Assembly: GCA_019057795.1 (NCBI GenBank)
Contig: JAHLWS010000041.1
Location: 1-49,125 of the forward strand
Reading direction: 5' to 3'
Origin: Promethearchaeota archaeon
GTDB taxonomy: Archaea > Asgardarchaeota > Lokiarchaeia > Sigyniarchaeales > SOKP01
Length of the DNA: 49,125 bases
A model generated the notes under the pieces. The model had not been told where the DNA came from, ran no database searches, and saw nothing but the letters and a program-made list of their open reading frames with translations. Position 1 is the stretch's first letter, and each line of letters starts with the position of its first letter. Of this stretch, positions 36,158-46,374 are shown piece after piece. The position numbers and the translations under genes are program-made.

Positions 36158-36182
36158 ATTTTCTTTTTTTCTTTTCTTTTTT
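36158..36182 (+). terminator. T-rich terminator after the RHH gene
   Basis: A 25-base tract of nearly only T with three single C, starting 11 bases after the stop codon at 36145-36147. It fits archaeal intrinsic termination at oligo-T. Confidence 0.5.
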
Positions 36183-36248
36183 AAAATTCTAATTGATAAT
36201 AGAAAGTGGATTATAAATTTATAAAATAATTCAAAATGAGATTTTTTT

Positions 36249-39200
36249 TTATTTCGACATTAATTCTTTTATTTTTTTCCTCCTTTCAGCTCGCCTAGCA
36301 GCAATTTTCACTCGTATATCGTCAATTTCGTCTTTTGGAACCTCTACTTTCTGTTCTTGAACTGTTTTAATATCTAATTCCTTTTTATAAGTGTTTACCT
36401 TATTTTCTATTAAGGATATATATTTAATACCAATTTTTGTCTCTCTTAGATTAAATATCGCTTCATTAAGTTCCGTAATAGCTCTCATGAAAAGGTTATT
36501 TGATAGAGAGATTTGAGCGTTGTCTAAAGCTCGATAAGCTAATTCAAATTTATTAATATTTTCATCCCTTTCGAGTTCACTTATTGTAATAATAGGTACT
36601 TGACTGGCATTTTCTAAAACTTCAATTTGTTTATTCATTTGCTTTACTAATTTGTCTTGTTTCAATTTTTCTAATTTCTTAATTACTTTTTTTAACTTTA
36701 ATATTCCTTCGTTATATCTAAGCGTTTTAATAATGCCATTAGCTACGTCTAATTCTTTTTGAACGATTTCCTCCCGCCGTTTCCGTTTTTCTTCTTTCCT
36801 TATTTGATCGAGCTCTATTCGTTTTTTCTCTGCTTCTTGTAATAAAACTTCCAGCTCTTTTTTCTCTTCAACTTTTTTCTGTTGCATGGCTTTTATTTTT
36901 TCTGTTTGTTTCATTTCTTTTTTAAGTATAAATAATAAATCGTTGTTAATTCGACTAACTTCATGTTGCCATCCAATTTGTTTAAATAAATCTCGCCCCA
37001 TAATATACTTTTCAAAAGCTTCTTCAAATTTCTTTTTGTTTTTAAATTTAGTTCCTTCTTCTAAAAAATGATAAGCGTTTTCTGAAATTTCTTTCTCTCT
37101 TTCTTTTTCCTTCTGTATAACTAAAAACTCTCGTCTCCTTTGATCCTGTTGCATTTTTTGTAAATCCTTAGCTTTTATTATTTCATCTTCAATTTGAGCT
37201 TCAAGTTTTAATTTCTCTGCTTTTTGCCTTTCGGTAACTTTTTGTTCTTGTTCAATTTTTTCCTTTTTTAGTTTAATTACTTTAATAGATTCTTTAATCA
37301 TTTTCTGACCTTCGGACCAATTAATCTCGACAAATATTTTCTCGCTCTCCTTATAAAATTTTACAGCTTTATCGAAATTCTTTTGTTTGAACTCTTTTTT
37401 TGCCAGATCCATAAAGTTAAAAGCTTGCTCTCTTTTGGATTCATATTCTAACGCATGTTTTCTTTTTAGTTCAAGGGCTTGAGCTTTTTGTTTTAATAAC
37501 TCTTCTTCTGCCTCTCTTGCTAAAGATGTTTCGATTTTTCGTTTCTTTATTTCTTCTTCTTCTTTTGAGATCTTTTCTGTTTCCAAGTCTCTTAGTTTTT
37601 TATCAGCCTTCGACTTCTCTTGATAGTGGTGTATGGAGTTGATTATTTGATTAGCTTGTTCGTTCCATCCGATCTTTTTAAATTCTTTTTTTGCCGTCAT
37701 GTACATATTAATTATTTCTTCGTATGGCGGTTCAATATTCAAAATTCCTTTTTTCTTTTTAATTTCATACTCCTGACCCAATTTTTCGGCGCGATTGATA
37801 ATATTAAAAATTTCCTCAGATTCTTTTGTTTTAGCTTTTTTTATCTTCTCAAATTCTATAATTTTCTTTTCATGAGCAAAAACTTCTTCTTTCGGTTTAT
37901 ATTTCAATTTTTCCTTATATGCTTCTAATTTTTGTTGTTCAAGTAATCGTAGATTATCATCTTTTACTTTTTTTTCTTTATAAAAGGTTATGGTACTTAT
38001 TAATCGGTGTGCCTCTTCTTTCCACCCTATTTTCTGGAATAATTTTCTAGCTTTTTCATAGTTTGAAATTGCTTTTTCATATGGGCTTGTATAATATAAA
38101 ACATCTTTTTTTAAACTTAACTCATAGCTTCTTACCTCGTTTTCAGCTTCATTAATATGGGCCATAGCTTCGTTCAAAAAGCGATCTGCTTCTCTGTCTT
38201 TACTTTCGATTGCTTGTATCTCTTGAAGTTTAAGTTTCTTAACTTCTTTAGTAATTTTTAATGATTCTTTAAAATCCTTTTGTTTTTCTTCTTTTTTAAC
38301 CTCTAATTCACGTAAACGTTTATCTCTTTCATATTTTTCTCGGTAATGATTAATTTGATTACCATATATATCTGCCTCGTCTTTCCAACCTCGAGCATAT
38401 ACTTTTTCTCTAATCTTTTTATATAATTCTGCTATTATCAAATAAGGACACTTTTTTTCAAATTGCCCTCTCTTAATAGCTAAATCATACTCTCGGGCTA
38501 ACTTTTCAGCGTTGTCTACCAAATCATCGATTTCCCTTTCAAATCTTTCCTCGTCCTGTTCTTGTTTTGATAAAATTTCAAGATTTTTCAATTTATCAAC
38601 AGTTAACCCTTCCGTTTTTACTTTCAGTGATTCTTTAAACTCTTTTTGCTTTTGAATTTTGTCTAGTTCAATTTGACGTAATTTTTTATCTCTTTCTAAT
38701 TTCTCTTGATAAATTTTAATTTGCTTAGCATATATTAACGCTTGATCCGTCCATCCTCTTGTTAAAACTTTATTTCGCAACTTTGTATAGATTTCAATAA
38801 TTTCAAAATAAGGAACTTCTCCTAAATCTTTTCCTTCTTTTAAAGCATGTTTTTTAGCTATTTCATATTCTCTAGCTAATTTCTCTGCTTTGTCAACGAT
38901 TCCAGTAATTTCTTTTTGAAAATTTTGTTCTTCTAGCTTTTTTGATTTTTTACTTTCAATTTCTTTTAATTTTTCAAGGGGTATACTTTCCGTTTTTACT
39001 CTTAGAGATTCTTCAAATTCTTTTCTTTTTTGAATCTTATGAATCTCTATTTCTCTTAACTTATTATCGCTTTTCAATTTTTCCTCGTAAATTCTTATTT
39101 GGTTCGTATACATTAATATTTGGTCCTTCCACTCTCTTGAAATAACTCCTTCTCTAATCTGATGATATATTTCAATTATTCTACTATATGGTGAATTTTC

Positions 39201-41120
39201 TATGAGTTTTCCCGCTCTTATTGCTTTTTTCAAGGCTACTTCATAGTCACGCGCCATTCTCTCGGCTTTGTCTACCAAGTCAGTAATTTCTTTTTGAAAT
39301 TTCTTCTCTTCAAATCCTTTTACTTTTTGAGCTTCAATTTCTTTTATTTTCTCTGCGTCAATTACCTTTTTTTGAATTTTATGAAATTCTTCATAAGCTT
39401 TCTTTTCTTCGTCTTTCTTAGCTTCTATTTCTCTTATTCTATTTTCTTTTTCTAACAATTCAGAATATTTTCTAATGTGACTTGAAAGAATAGCAGCATC
39501 CTCGTTCCAATCTTTCTCTAAAACGCTATCTCTTGCTTTAGTGTAAATTTTAATTATTTTTGGATATTTTGATTCGATATTCAAATTACCCTCTTTAACA
39601 GCTTTTTTAAAAGCGGTTTTATATTCTCGTGCAATTTTTTCTGCTCTATTCACCAACTTTTCAATTGTTTCTCTAAAATGTTTAACTTCAGCTTCTTGTT
39701 CTCTTTGTTCTTCAAACATTTCTTTTTGTGCGACATCTACTTCAACAATTGTCGAATCTGTTTTAATTTTTAAAGCTTCGTCATATTCTTTTTGTTTTTG
39801 TAGTTTCTGAAATTCTATTTGGCGAAGCTTCTTATCTTTTTCTAAAAGTGTGTGATAATGTCTAATTTGGTTAGCATACAATTCTGCTTGGTCTTTCCAA
39901 CCTCTATCTTTTACTTTTTTCCTTACTTCTTCGTAAATCTTAATTACCTTAGGAAAAACGCATTCTTCAATTAAGTTTCCTCTTTTAATCGCCTTTTTAA
40001 CTCTTAGATCATAATCTCTTGCTAATTTTTCAGCATAATCTATTATCTCAGCGATTTCATTTTGAAATGTCGTTTCTTCTTGTTTTCTCTCAGATTGTGC
40101 CCTCAACTTTTCTGCTTGAGCTTGATATTTCAATTGCTCTTGAATTTGCGCACTTTCTATTAAAGCCGCTTCTTTTTGTTTTTTGGTTTCTTCCGCTCGC
40201 TCTTCTTCTGCTTTGATTTTTTGAAACTCTTCCAAAAATCTTTGTTTCTCTCTTTCAACTTGCTCTATCATGTTTTTAATTTTTTTAACTTCATTGTTCC
40301 AATTGATTTCTTGAAATAAAGCAAGCCCCTCGTCGTATAACCTTATTGCTTCATCATATTGTCGTATTTTTTTTAATTCTGTTGCTTTTCCAATTAATTC
40401 ATATGCTTGGTTAGATATTTGATTTTCTTTCCTTTTAAATTCTTCAAACGCTCTAACTTGTTGTGCCTTTATTTCTGATTTCGATATTAGCCCTTCATTA
40501 TCTTGCTCTACGGTAATAATCTCCCCAGTAGACGCTTTCTTATGTATTTGTACATACTCTGCTTTTTTATTAAAACAATCCTCAATTAATTCACTTAGCT
40601 TTTTTAATTCAAGCTCTTTACTTAATTTTTGGAGAATTTTTGTTGCCTCGTCATATTTATCAAGAGCCTCATCAAATTTTTCGTTTGTTACAAGTTGTAA
40701 TGCCTCTATAATTAAGGAATCTGCTTGGTTATACAATTCCTCTTCGTTCTGTTCTAAAAGAGCTCCTTTTTGAGAATCTTCAATTATAGTATCTGTTTCT
40801 AATTCACTTTCTCTAAACGATTGTTCTTTTAATAAATAAATCTCAGAAATTTTATTATTTAACGCGTCAACTTCTGCAATTCTATTAATTTGATCGTATA
40901 ACCCAATTGCCTGACGGAATATTTCAATGCCATCGTCATAAAAGCGCCCCTCTATTAACGATAATGCGTGTGTTACTAATTCGATTGCTTCAGAAGCTAA
41001 ATCTTCTTCCATATTACCCATATCAAAAAAGAAAGCTTCTTTTGTTGGGTCTGGATTGTTATCGTTAAATTTTTGATTATTATCCTTTTCTTCGTCTCGC
41101 TTATCCATTTTAATCATCAA
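36249..41120 (-). CDS. Giant coiled-coil protein with seven ~125-residue TPR-like repeats
   Basis: A 1,623-residue, very charged, all-helical protein without signal peptide or membrane segment. Seven tandem units start at about 363, 493, 619, 745, 871, 991 and 1111, spaced 130-120 residues. Each unit begins with an AEKLAR-x-Y motif, then a Gly-x-Leu turn, PY-x-x-II-x-IY, RGW-x-D-x-A-x-x-Y, QI-x-x-Y-x-EKL, DKKLR-x-IE and KIQKQKEF. Shorter TPR-like hairpins of about 40 residues lie at 45-85, 132-170, 239-275, 1232-1270, 1347-1385 and near 1525-1560, with the same Y-x-x-A-I and x-I-x-W pattern. A long rod or scaffold role is likely; nothing in it indicates an enzyme. Confidence 0.85.
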   Translation of the reverse strand: MMIKMDKRDEEKDNNQKFNDNNPDPTKEAFFFDMGNMEEDLASEAIELVTHALSLIEGRFYDDGIEIFRQAIGLYDQINRIAEVDALNNKISEIYLLKEQSFRESELETDTIIEDSQKGALLEQNEEELYNQADSLIIEALQLVTNEKFDEALDKYDEATKILQKLSKELELKKLSELIEDCFNKKAEYVQIHKKASTGEIITVEQDNEGLISKSEIKAQQVRAFEEFKRKENQISNQAYELIGKATELKKIRQYDEAIRLYDEGLALFQEINWNNEVKKIKNMIEQVEREKQRFLEEFQKIKAEEERAEETKKQKEAALIESAQIQEQLKYQAQAEKLRAQSERKQEETTFQNEIAEIIDYAEKLARDYDLRVKKAIKRGNLIEECVFPKVIKIYEEVRKKVKDRGWKDQAELYANQIRHYHTLLEKDKKLRQIEFQKLQKQKEYDEALKIKTDSTIVEVDVAQKEMFEEQREQEAEVKHFRETIEKLVNRAEKIAREYKTAFKKAVKEGNLNIESKYPKIIKIYTKARDSVLEKDWNEDAAILSSHIRKYSELLEKENRIREIEAKKDEEKKAYEEFHKIQKKVIDAEKIKEIEAQKVKGFEEKKFQKEITDLVDKAERMARDYEVALKKAIRAGKLIENSPYSRIIEIYHQIREGVISREWKDQILMYTNQIRIYEEKLKSDNKLREIEIHKIQKRKEFEESLRVKTESIPLEKLKEIESKKSKKLEEQNFQKEITGIVDKAEKLAREYEIAKKHALKEGKDLGEVPYFEIIEIYTKLRNKVLTRGWTDQALIYAKQIKIYQEKLERDKKLRQIELDKIQKQKEFKESLKVKTEGLTVDKLKNLEILSKQEQDEERFEREIDDLVDNAEKLAREYDLAIKRGQFEKKCPYLIIAELYKKIREKVYARGWKDEADIYGNQINHYREKYERDKRLRELEVKKEEKQKDFKESLKITKEVKKLKLQEIQAIESKDREADRFLNEAMAHINEAENEVRSYELSLKKDVLYYTSPYEKAISNYEKARKLFQKIGWKEEAHRLISTITFYKEKKVKDDNLRLLEQQKLEAYKEKLKYKPKEEVFAHEKKIIEFEKIKKAKTKESEEIFNIINRAEKLGQEYEIKKKKGILNIEPPYEEIINMYMTAKKEFKKIGWNEQANQIINSIHHYQEKSKADKKLRDLETEKISKEEEEIKKRKIETSLAREAEEELLKQKAQALELKRKHALEYESKREQAFNFMDLAKKEFKQKNFDKAVKFYKESEKIFVEINWSEGQKMIKESIKVIKLKKEKIEQEQKVTERQKAEKLKLEAQIEDEIIKAKDLQKMQQDQRRREFLVIQKEKEREKEISENAYHFLEEGTKFKNKKKFEEAFEKYIMGRDLFKQIGWQHEVSRINNDLLFILKKEMKQTEKIKAMQQKKVEEKKELEVLLQEAEKKRIELDQIRKEEKRKRREEIVQKELDVANGIIKTLRYNEGILKLKKVIKKLEKLKQDKLVKQMNKQIEVLENASQVPIITISELERDENINKFELAYRALDNAQISLSNNLFMRAITELNEAIFNLRETKIGIKYISLIENKVNTYKKELDIKTVQEQKVEVPKDEIDDIRVKIAARRAERRKKIKELMSK

Positions 41121-41259
41121 ATTAGAGAAAATTTAAAAGTCTTTCATTTAAATTACAAAAAACTTATAGGTAAAATAAATTGTTTCAATAGCAATTTTAA
41201 AATTCATTTTTAAGTTAAATAAGTTGCTCTATTTTCAATATTAGTAACGGTAAAACTAA

Positions 41260-41655
41260 TTAAAATTCAATTTTTCCTAAAGTTCTATTTAGAAAATCGT
41301 CGCAAACTTTGCCCCCTTCAAGCGTTAAAGTCCAACCGTCTGCCTCTCTCTTAACTAAACTTAGATCTTCTGTGCTACTTAAAATTTCGTGTACTTCCTC
41401 TTCTGTTTTACGAATATTGAAATCTATTCTTAAACTAAAAATTATCTCGTCTAAAGGAACCGGTCCTCCAAGCTCATCCTCCATTACGCCTAACGCCGCG
41501 ATCATTTGCTGTTGTACTCCTATGGTACCTTTCATCTCGTTTGAAACTTCGTCAAGTAACCAAGGATATTTATCTAGCGCTTTTTTAATCGCTTTTTCAT
41601 TACCGCTTGCGAAGATTACATCAAATTCCTCTCGAATCTTTTTCTTTTTGGCCAT
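41260..41655 (-). CDS. Small conserved-looking protein, winged-helix-like
   Basis: The product of 131 residues begins MAKKKKIREEFDVIFASGNEKAIKKALDKYPWLLDEV and ends with a strand-helix block, EDLSLVKREADGWTLTLEGGKVCDDFL, with the look of a winged-helix wing. A TTG seven codons upstream is an alternative start but no ribosome site favours it. It precedes the giant repeat gene by 139 bases on the same strand. I do not recognise it; a DNA-binding or scaffold-adapter role is possible. Confidence 0.7.
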   Translation of the reverse strand: MAKKKKIREEFDVIFASGNEKAIKKALDKYPWLLDEVSNEMKGTIGVQQQMIAALGVMEDELGGPVPLDEIIFSLRIDFNIRKTEEEVHEILSSTEDLSLVKREADGWTLTLEGGKVCDDFLNRTLGKIEF

Positions 41656-41793
41656 TAGAAAGTACCCATATTTCAAAAAAGAAAATCCTTAATATTAGTG
41701 ATTATCTTTTATATTAACGTATTATATTATCTAAAAAAATTTTATCTTTTTAATTTTAAGTAAAAAAAAAATAGAAAAAATTGTTGATTTTAC

Positions 41794-44793
41794 ATGGCAA
41801 AAAAATCGTGTGATAAACATAAAAATTTCAACTATTATTGTCAAGACTGTCAAGATGCAAATATAGTAAAAGATGATCGGTTTAATTACAAATTATTTAA
41901 AAAAGATGGTCAGTATATAAAAATAATTCTCCTGACTATTGTAATTGTTGCGATAATTACATTAATAGGCATTTTCTGGTGGTGGCCCTCTTGGTTCGGG
42001 AATATTAATCTTCAGGCTCAATTATATTCAAATAAAGCTGGTGGAATTGATTTCTTTGATTTTTACTTCTTAAATCTGTGGTCTACTAATTTTATATTTA
42101 ACAAGACTGCCTTGATAGGGGCATTAATTGGATCTGTTATAATGAGTTTACCACCTGAAAGAAATTTGTTAACTATAATTGGTACCAAGCTAAGATTCGG
42201 AAAACCCTCAAGGTTAAAAGCATTAGCGTTTTGGTGGACGATTGGATTTGGAATGTTCTATTTATTAGGTTTACTACTTGATGTAAATAGTGGCGGCTTT
42301 TCTTGGACAATCTATTTGATTGAAAACGGTCAAATTCAAATTTCTCCAAACATAATGTTAGACGCGTTTGCTGTTTTATTTGATTCGAATAACAAGGATT
42401 TTGTAACGATTTTTATTTACTCAAATCTAATTCTCCCTGTAGTGACTTTTATTTTTGGAGTATTAATTTTTAGACTGGCTCTTAACATAGTGAAGAATAC
42501 ATATTTACGTAAAAATGACTATAATGTGATCTCAAGTGCTTTCTTAATAATTGGTTTACTATGTGGACTTGGATTCTTTTTCCTTGCAACGCTCCCTTTA
42601 GACGGTATAAATATGATCCAAATATGGGCCGTTATTTTGGGTTTCTTCACAATGACATCTTTAGGAATCTTCATGCACCTTTATGGAAAAATGTTGTTCG
42701 AAAAAGATTCGACAAATTACATTTTTTCGCGACATAAACAAAAAAAAATCGTCTTTATCATAGTAATCGTAATAGCTTTCACACTTACCCCATTAATATT
42801 CAGTATTGGACCAACATTAACCCTAAGTGACACAGCAGTGTGGACAGAACAACAATGGATAAAAAAATATAATAGAGAAATTGAATGGACTTGGGCATGT
42901 GCCGGTTTAGATATGTTTGAAGAACGGCCAATTTCGAACTTTACCGAATCTTCTACAACTTCCGACGCTTTAATGGTATCCCAAGTTAGACAATTTGATC
43001 AAAGTTTTGCTGTTCAGTATTTAGCTGCTTCAATCGGTTCTACATTCGAGGGTTTAGCAGATTCAGACATAGTATATATAAATAATAAAGAATATTGGGT
43101 TGCACCTAAAACTGTACGGTTTTCAGAAATTGCTGGAGATGCTGTTCAGACTAACACTGAATTATACGATCATGTTGAGGGTTTTTTAGCAATGGATACC
43201 TTTACGGGTGACTTAGTAAATGTGACTTTAACTTTCAACATTACTGACAATTATCCGATTTTCTTTGGGGAAAGCGAAAGTGCACGATATCTCGAACAAA
43301 CTTTAGGTTATTACGAAACAGGGGCTCTAGGTGCCTATGATTCCGATATATTACTGAATACTAATTGGTCCAAAGGTATAAAAAAAAATAATTATACATA
43401 TGAAGGAGAACCGGATGGAGTTTTAACTGGTCTGGAAGGATTTTGGAAAACTTTAAACATAGGACTTTTTGCTTACGCTTTTGAAAGTGAACATGAGTAT
43501 TTAATTAATAGAAATGTCATAAACAGAGTTTATCAGATACTCCTTCCTCAATTAAGAATTGACAGTGATCCCTACTTAGTATTTGATATGACCCGAGGTA
43601 AAATGTATTATGCCGTTTCGATTTATACATACATCAATGTAGGTTCGTATGCTCAATATCCTATATTAAGATTTCTAGGCGTTAGTTTAATCGATGTAAC
43701 AAATGGGGAGATGACTTTTTATGAAAATCCGAGTTTAGATCCTAGCGGTGACCCAACTTCTCCTCTCTGGGAAATTTATTTGACTAAATATGATTGGCAA
43801 ACAGTCCCAGATTGGTTAAAAGCACAATTACGCTATCCAGAAGATTTATTTGAGTTACAATTAGAAGCGAATTACAAATATCACGTAACAAATCCTCAAA
43901 CATGGAAAAGAGCCGATGATTTCCACGAAAGACCCGAAGATGGTAATTTGTTCTACATAGAAACTGATTTAGGTGAAGGAATTGAATATATTGGTTTAGA
44001 TTTGGTTGAATATAAAGGTCAAACAGCGACACTACTCGCAGGAATATATGTAGTCAGGCACGGTGATCATTTTGGTGAAGCAATTTTCTATTATACAAGA
44101 GATTCCGATGAAAATTTAATTGGCCCTAAAATAGCGAGAGAAACTTATGGATCTGAAGCAACGCAAGAGCTTATTTTAATCTCAGGTGCTAGACACGGAA
44201 ATACTTTAATATACCCCCTTGGAGGATCAATCTATTATTATATCCCTACATATAGCACTGCTGGCAGCCTTCAACAGCTAAAATTAGCCGGATTTGTAGA
44301 AGCATTTATTAGAAATGTTGGTTATGGTGAAAACGCTCAAGATGCATACAACAATCTGAACTTTACGGAAGATGAAGCGACTTCTGATGTTTCAATCTCG
44401 TATAATTTTGAGATGGAAACTTCTATGACTTATCCGAATAATCCAGCAAACTTCGAAATAACTCTTCAAAATTTCGATACTAACTTCTCTGCGCCTGGTT
44501 TGGATGTTAAAGTTAATCTATCTGTATATAGCTCAACTTCTCTTAATGTCGATTATAGCTTAATTTTACCTCCAGGATATCCAATTGAAGACACTACGTT
44601 TATAGACGGCGTCTATACAGGAGTAAACTTTACAATAATAGATACTACATTGTATTTTGGTCAAGGTTTAGTCCTAAATGGATTTTTAAACACTACAAAA
44701 GGAAGCGTAATAATCTACTTTAAATGGACTTTGATTGTCGATGGTGCTATTATCTACGAATCCCAAGAAAATTTAATATATATATATGAATAA
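41794..44793 (+). CDS. UPF0182-family membrane protein
   Basis: A 999-residue protein. Seven membrane segments lie in the first third (about 43-63, 105-120, 143-163, 205-230, 245-268, 275-297 and 318-338), followed by a large soluble, probably extracytoplasmic part. The segment LRYPEDLFELQLEANYKYHVTNPQTW is the hallmark of the UPF0182/COG1615 family, and YPLGGSIYYYIPTY fits a later family motif. The function of this family is not known. The N-terminus carries C6-x2-H9-x6-C16-x2-C19, a possible zinc knuckle, which I do not associate with the family. Many N-x-S/T sequons are present in the large domain. Confidence 0.88.
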   Translation: MAKKSCDKHKNFNYYCQDCQDANIVKDDRFNYKLFKKDGQYIKIILLTIVIVAIITLIGIFWWWPSWFGNINLQAQLYSNKAGGIDFFDFYFLNLWSTNFIFNKTALIGALIGSVIMSLPPERNLLTIIGTKLRFGKPSRLKALAFWWTIGFGMFYLLGLLLDVNSGGFSWTIYLIENGQIQISPNIMLDAFAVLFDSNNKDFVTIFIYSNLILPVVTFIFGVLIFRLALNIVKNTYLRKNDYNVISSAFLIIGLLCGLGFFFLATLPLDGINMIQIWAVILGFFTMTSLGIFMHLYGKMLFEKDSTNYIFSRHKQKKIVFIIVIVIAFTLTPLIFSIGPTLTLSDTAVWTEQQWIKKYNREIEWTWACAGLDMFEERPISNFTESSTTSDALMVSQVRQFDQSFAVQYLAASIGSTFEGLADSDIVYINNKEYWVAPKTVRFSEIAGDAVQTNTELYDHVEGFLAMDTFTGDLVNVTLTFNITDNYPIFFGESESARYLEQTLGYYETGALGAYDSDILLNTNWSKGIKKNNYTYEGEPDGVLTGLEGFWKTLNIGLFAYAFESEHEYLINRNVINRVYQILLPQLRIDSDPYLVFDMTRGKMYYAVSIYTYINVGSYAQYPILRFLGVSLIDVTNGEMTFYENPSLDPSGDPTSPLWEIYLTKYDWQTVPDWLKAQLRYPEDLFELQLEANYKYHVTNPQTWKRADDFHERPEDGNLFYIETDLGEGIEYIGLDLVEYKGQTATLLAGIYVVRHGDHFGEAIFYYTRDSDENLIGPKIARETYGSEATQELILISGARHGNTLIYPLGGSIYYYIPTYSTAGSLQQLKLAGFVEAFIRNVGYGENAQDAYNNLNFTEDEATSDVSISYNFEMETSMTYPNNPANFEITLQNFDTNFSAPGLDVKVNLSVYSSTSLNVDYSLILPPGYPIEDTTFIDGVYTGVNFTIIDTTLYFGQGLVLNGFLNTTKGSVIIYFKWTLIVDGAIIYESQENLIYIYE

Positions 44794-44817
44794 TTTTTTT
44801 TTTAATTTTTTTCTTTT
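44793..44817 (+). terminator. T-rich terminator after the UPF0182 gene
   Basis: T runs of ten, seven and four, separated by AA and C, directly at and after the stop codon; a good archaeal oligo-T terminator. Confidence 0.5.
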
Positions 44818-44866
44818 AAAAATAAGGTAACTTGAAATAAGCAAATAAAAATTAGAAGAAGAAACT

Positions 44867-45583
44867 TTATAAAGTTGTTAAAAATTGCTCTACTTCGTCC
44901 TTCGAGCACTCGTGATATTTTTTGTCTTCAGCCTTAATATAAACAAGTCTGATGTTCTCTTTGGTGGGGTCTTCATCAATAGATTCTTTAAGCGTATTAA
45001 GTGCTAATTTTATGATCTCATCGAAAGACATTCCTTCCTTATAATTCTCTTTTAAATATTCTCTTGCAGTTGCTTCGCCACTTCCTAGAGCGTAAGCTTT
45101 AAATGCCCGATAAATCCCACTTGGAGATGTGGTGTAAATTTGAGTGCCTTTTGCATCAACGGCAACGAAGAAAAGAGCACAACCGAATGGTCTTATACCA
45201 CCATATTGGGTGTATTGCTGCTTTATATCTGCTAAGGATTTTACAAGCATATTTAACCTTACAGGCTCATCATATGTTAAACGAAAAGATTGTGCTTGAA
45301 CTCGAGCGTAGTTAATTAAAGTCCTTGAATCTGCATGTAAACCTGCAATTGCAACGCCAATGTGCTCGTCAACCTGAAATAATTTATCAATGGAATCAGC
45401 ATCCATTAATTTTGAAGGAATTTTAATTTGAGCTCCTAAACAAACAGCATCTTTTGATTTTACAGCTACAGCTAAAGTACCGCGCCTTACAGCCTCTAAT
45501 GCATACTCTACTTGAAATAATCTTCCTTCGGGCGAAAATACTGTAAGAGCCCTATCGTATTTTACCTGTCCTCCACCAAACAT
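44867..45583 (-). CDS. psmA: Proteasome subunit alpha
   Basis: Alpha subunits form the outer rings and the gate of the 20S proteasome. The 238-residue product has YDRALTVFSPEGRLFQVEYALEAVRRGT, the alpha-type N-terminal signature, and lacks a catalytic N-terminal Thr. The HbYX-docking pocket Lys (about 66) and the LGSGEATAREYL region are in place. The beta subunit and regulatory ATPase are not in the window. It is followed on the same strand by nothing within 70 bases; the small GTPase upstream is on the same strand with a 110-base gap. Confidence 0.97.
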   Translation of the reverse strand: MFGGGQVKYDRALTVFSPEGRLFQVEYALEAVRRGTLAVAVKSKDAVCLGAQIKIPSKLMDADSIDKLFQVDEHIGVAIAGLHADSRTLINYARVQAQSFRLTYDEPVRLNMLVKSLADIKQQYTQYGGIRPFGCALFFVAVDAKGTQIYTTSPSGIYRAFKAYALGSGEATAREYLKENYKEGMSFDEIIKLALNTLKESIDEDPTKENIRLVYIKAEDKKYHECSKDEVEQFLTTL

Positions 45584-45693
45584 GGTTAAATCATCAATTT
45601 CCTTAACTTGTTTTGAGAAATTTATAAAGTAATAAATTATTATTAGTTAAAAATTAAATAAGCAATTTTAATTTATTGTTTATACATTAAAAA

Positions 45694-46254
45694 CTAAATT
45701 TTTCCCGAGGATTTAAGGATTTCTAAAGTTAAAAGCTTAAACACATCTTCTACTGAATCACCATGTTTAGCACTGGTCTCAAAATATTTAAATACATGTA
45801 ATTCACTCATGAGGGCTTTCCCCTCTTGTTCTGATACTTCTCTTTTCCCCTCTTTTGCTAAATCGAGTTTATTTCCTACTAAAATACTTGCTCTCTGCGT
45901 AATTACTTTTTCAACTTCATCCCGCCACTCTATTAAGTCGACAAATGAAGAGCGTCTAGTCAAATCAAACACGTAAATTATGCCCGTTGCACCTCGATAA
46001 AATGGTGGACGGACGAAAGAGAAATGTTTCTGTCCAGCAAGGTCCCATAGTTGAAGTTTTACTTGAAATTGCGGATGGTCAGCTAATTCTACAGTCTTTG
46101 TACTGAAATTTGAGCCAATAGTCATTAGGTAATTTTCTCTAAACGCATTTTCACAGTACCTAAGAACCATAGACGTCTTCCCAACGCCGCCGTTGCCCAC
46201 GACGCAAATTTTATAGATGAATGACTTCTGAAATTTAGAATATGCAGCAGACAT
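45694..46254 (-). CDS. Ras-superfamily small GTPase, Rab-like
   Basis: The 186-residue GTPase has all five motifs: GNGGVGKTS (20-28), switch I with T45, WDLAGQ (70-75), NKLD (128-131) and ETSAK (159-163). The catalytic Gln75 is kept. YRGATGIIYVFDLTRRSSF is typical of Rab proteins. The C-terminus ends KSSGKI with no Cys, so it is not prenylated. Such GTPases are abundant in Asgard archaea and taken as part of the eukaryote-like gene set; their cell role is unknown. It lies upstream of psmA on the same strand. Confidence 0.94.
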   Translation of the reverse strand: MSAAYSKFQKSFIYKICVVGNGGVGKTSMVLRYCENAFRENYLMTIGSNFSTKTVELADHPQFQVKLQLWDLAGQKHFSFVRPPFYRGATGIIYVFDLTRRSSFVDLIEWRDEVEKVITQRASILVGNKLDLAKEGKREVSEQEGKALMSELHVFKYFETSAKHGDSVEDVFKLLTLEILKSSGKI

Positions 46255-46374
46255 GGAGATTCAATAATTAAAATAGTTATAATAATATATTATATTCAAT
46301 AAATAAAAATAATCATATTAAATATTTGGTCTATTTTTAACAAAATTTCAAAATAAATTTGGAGAATTTCTCAT

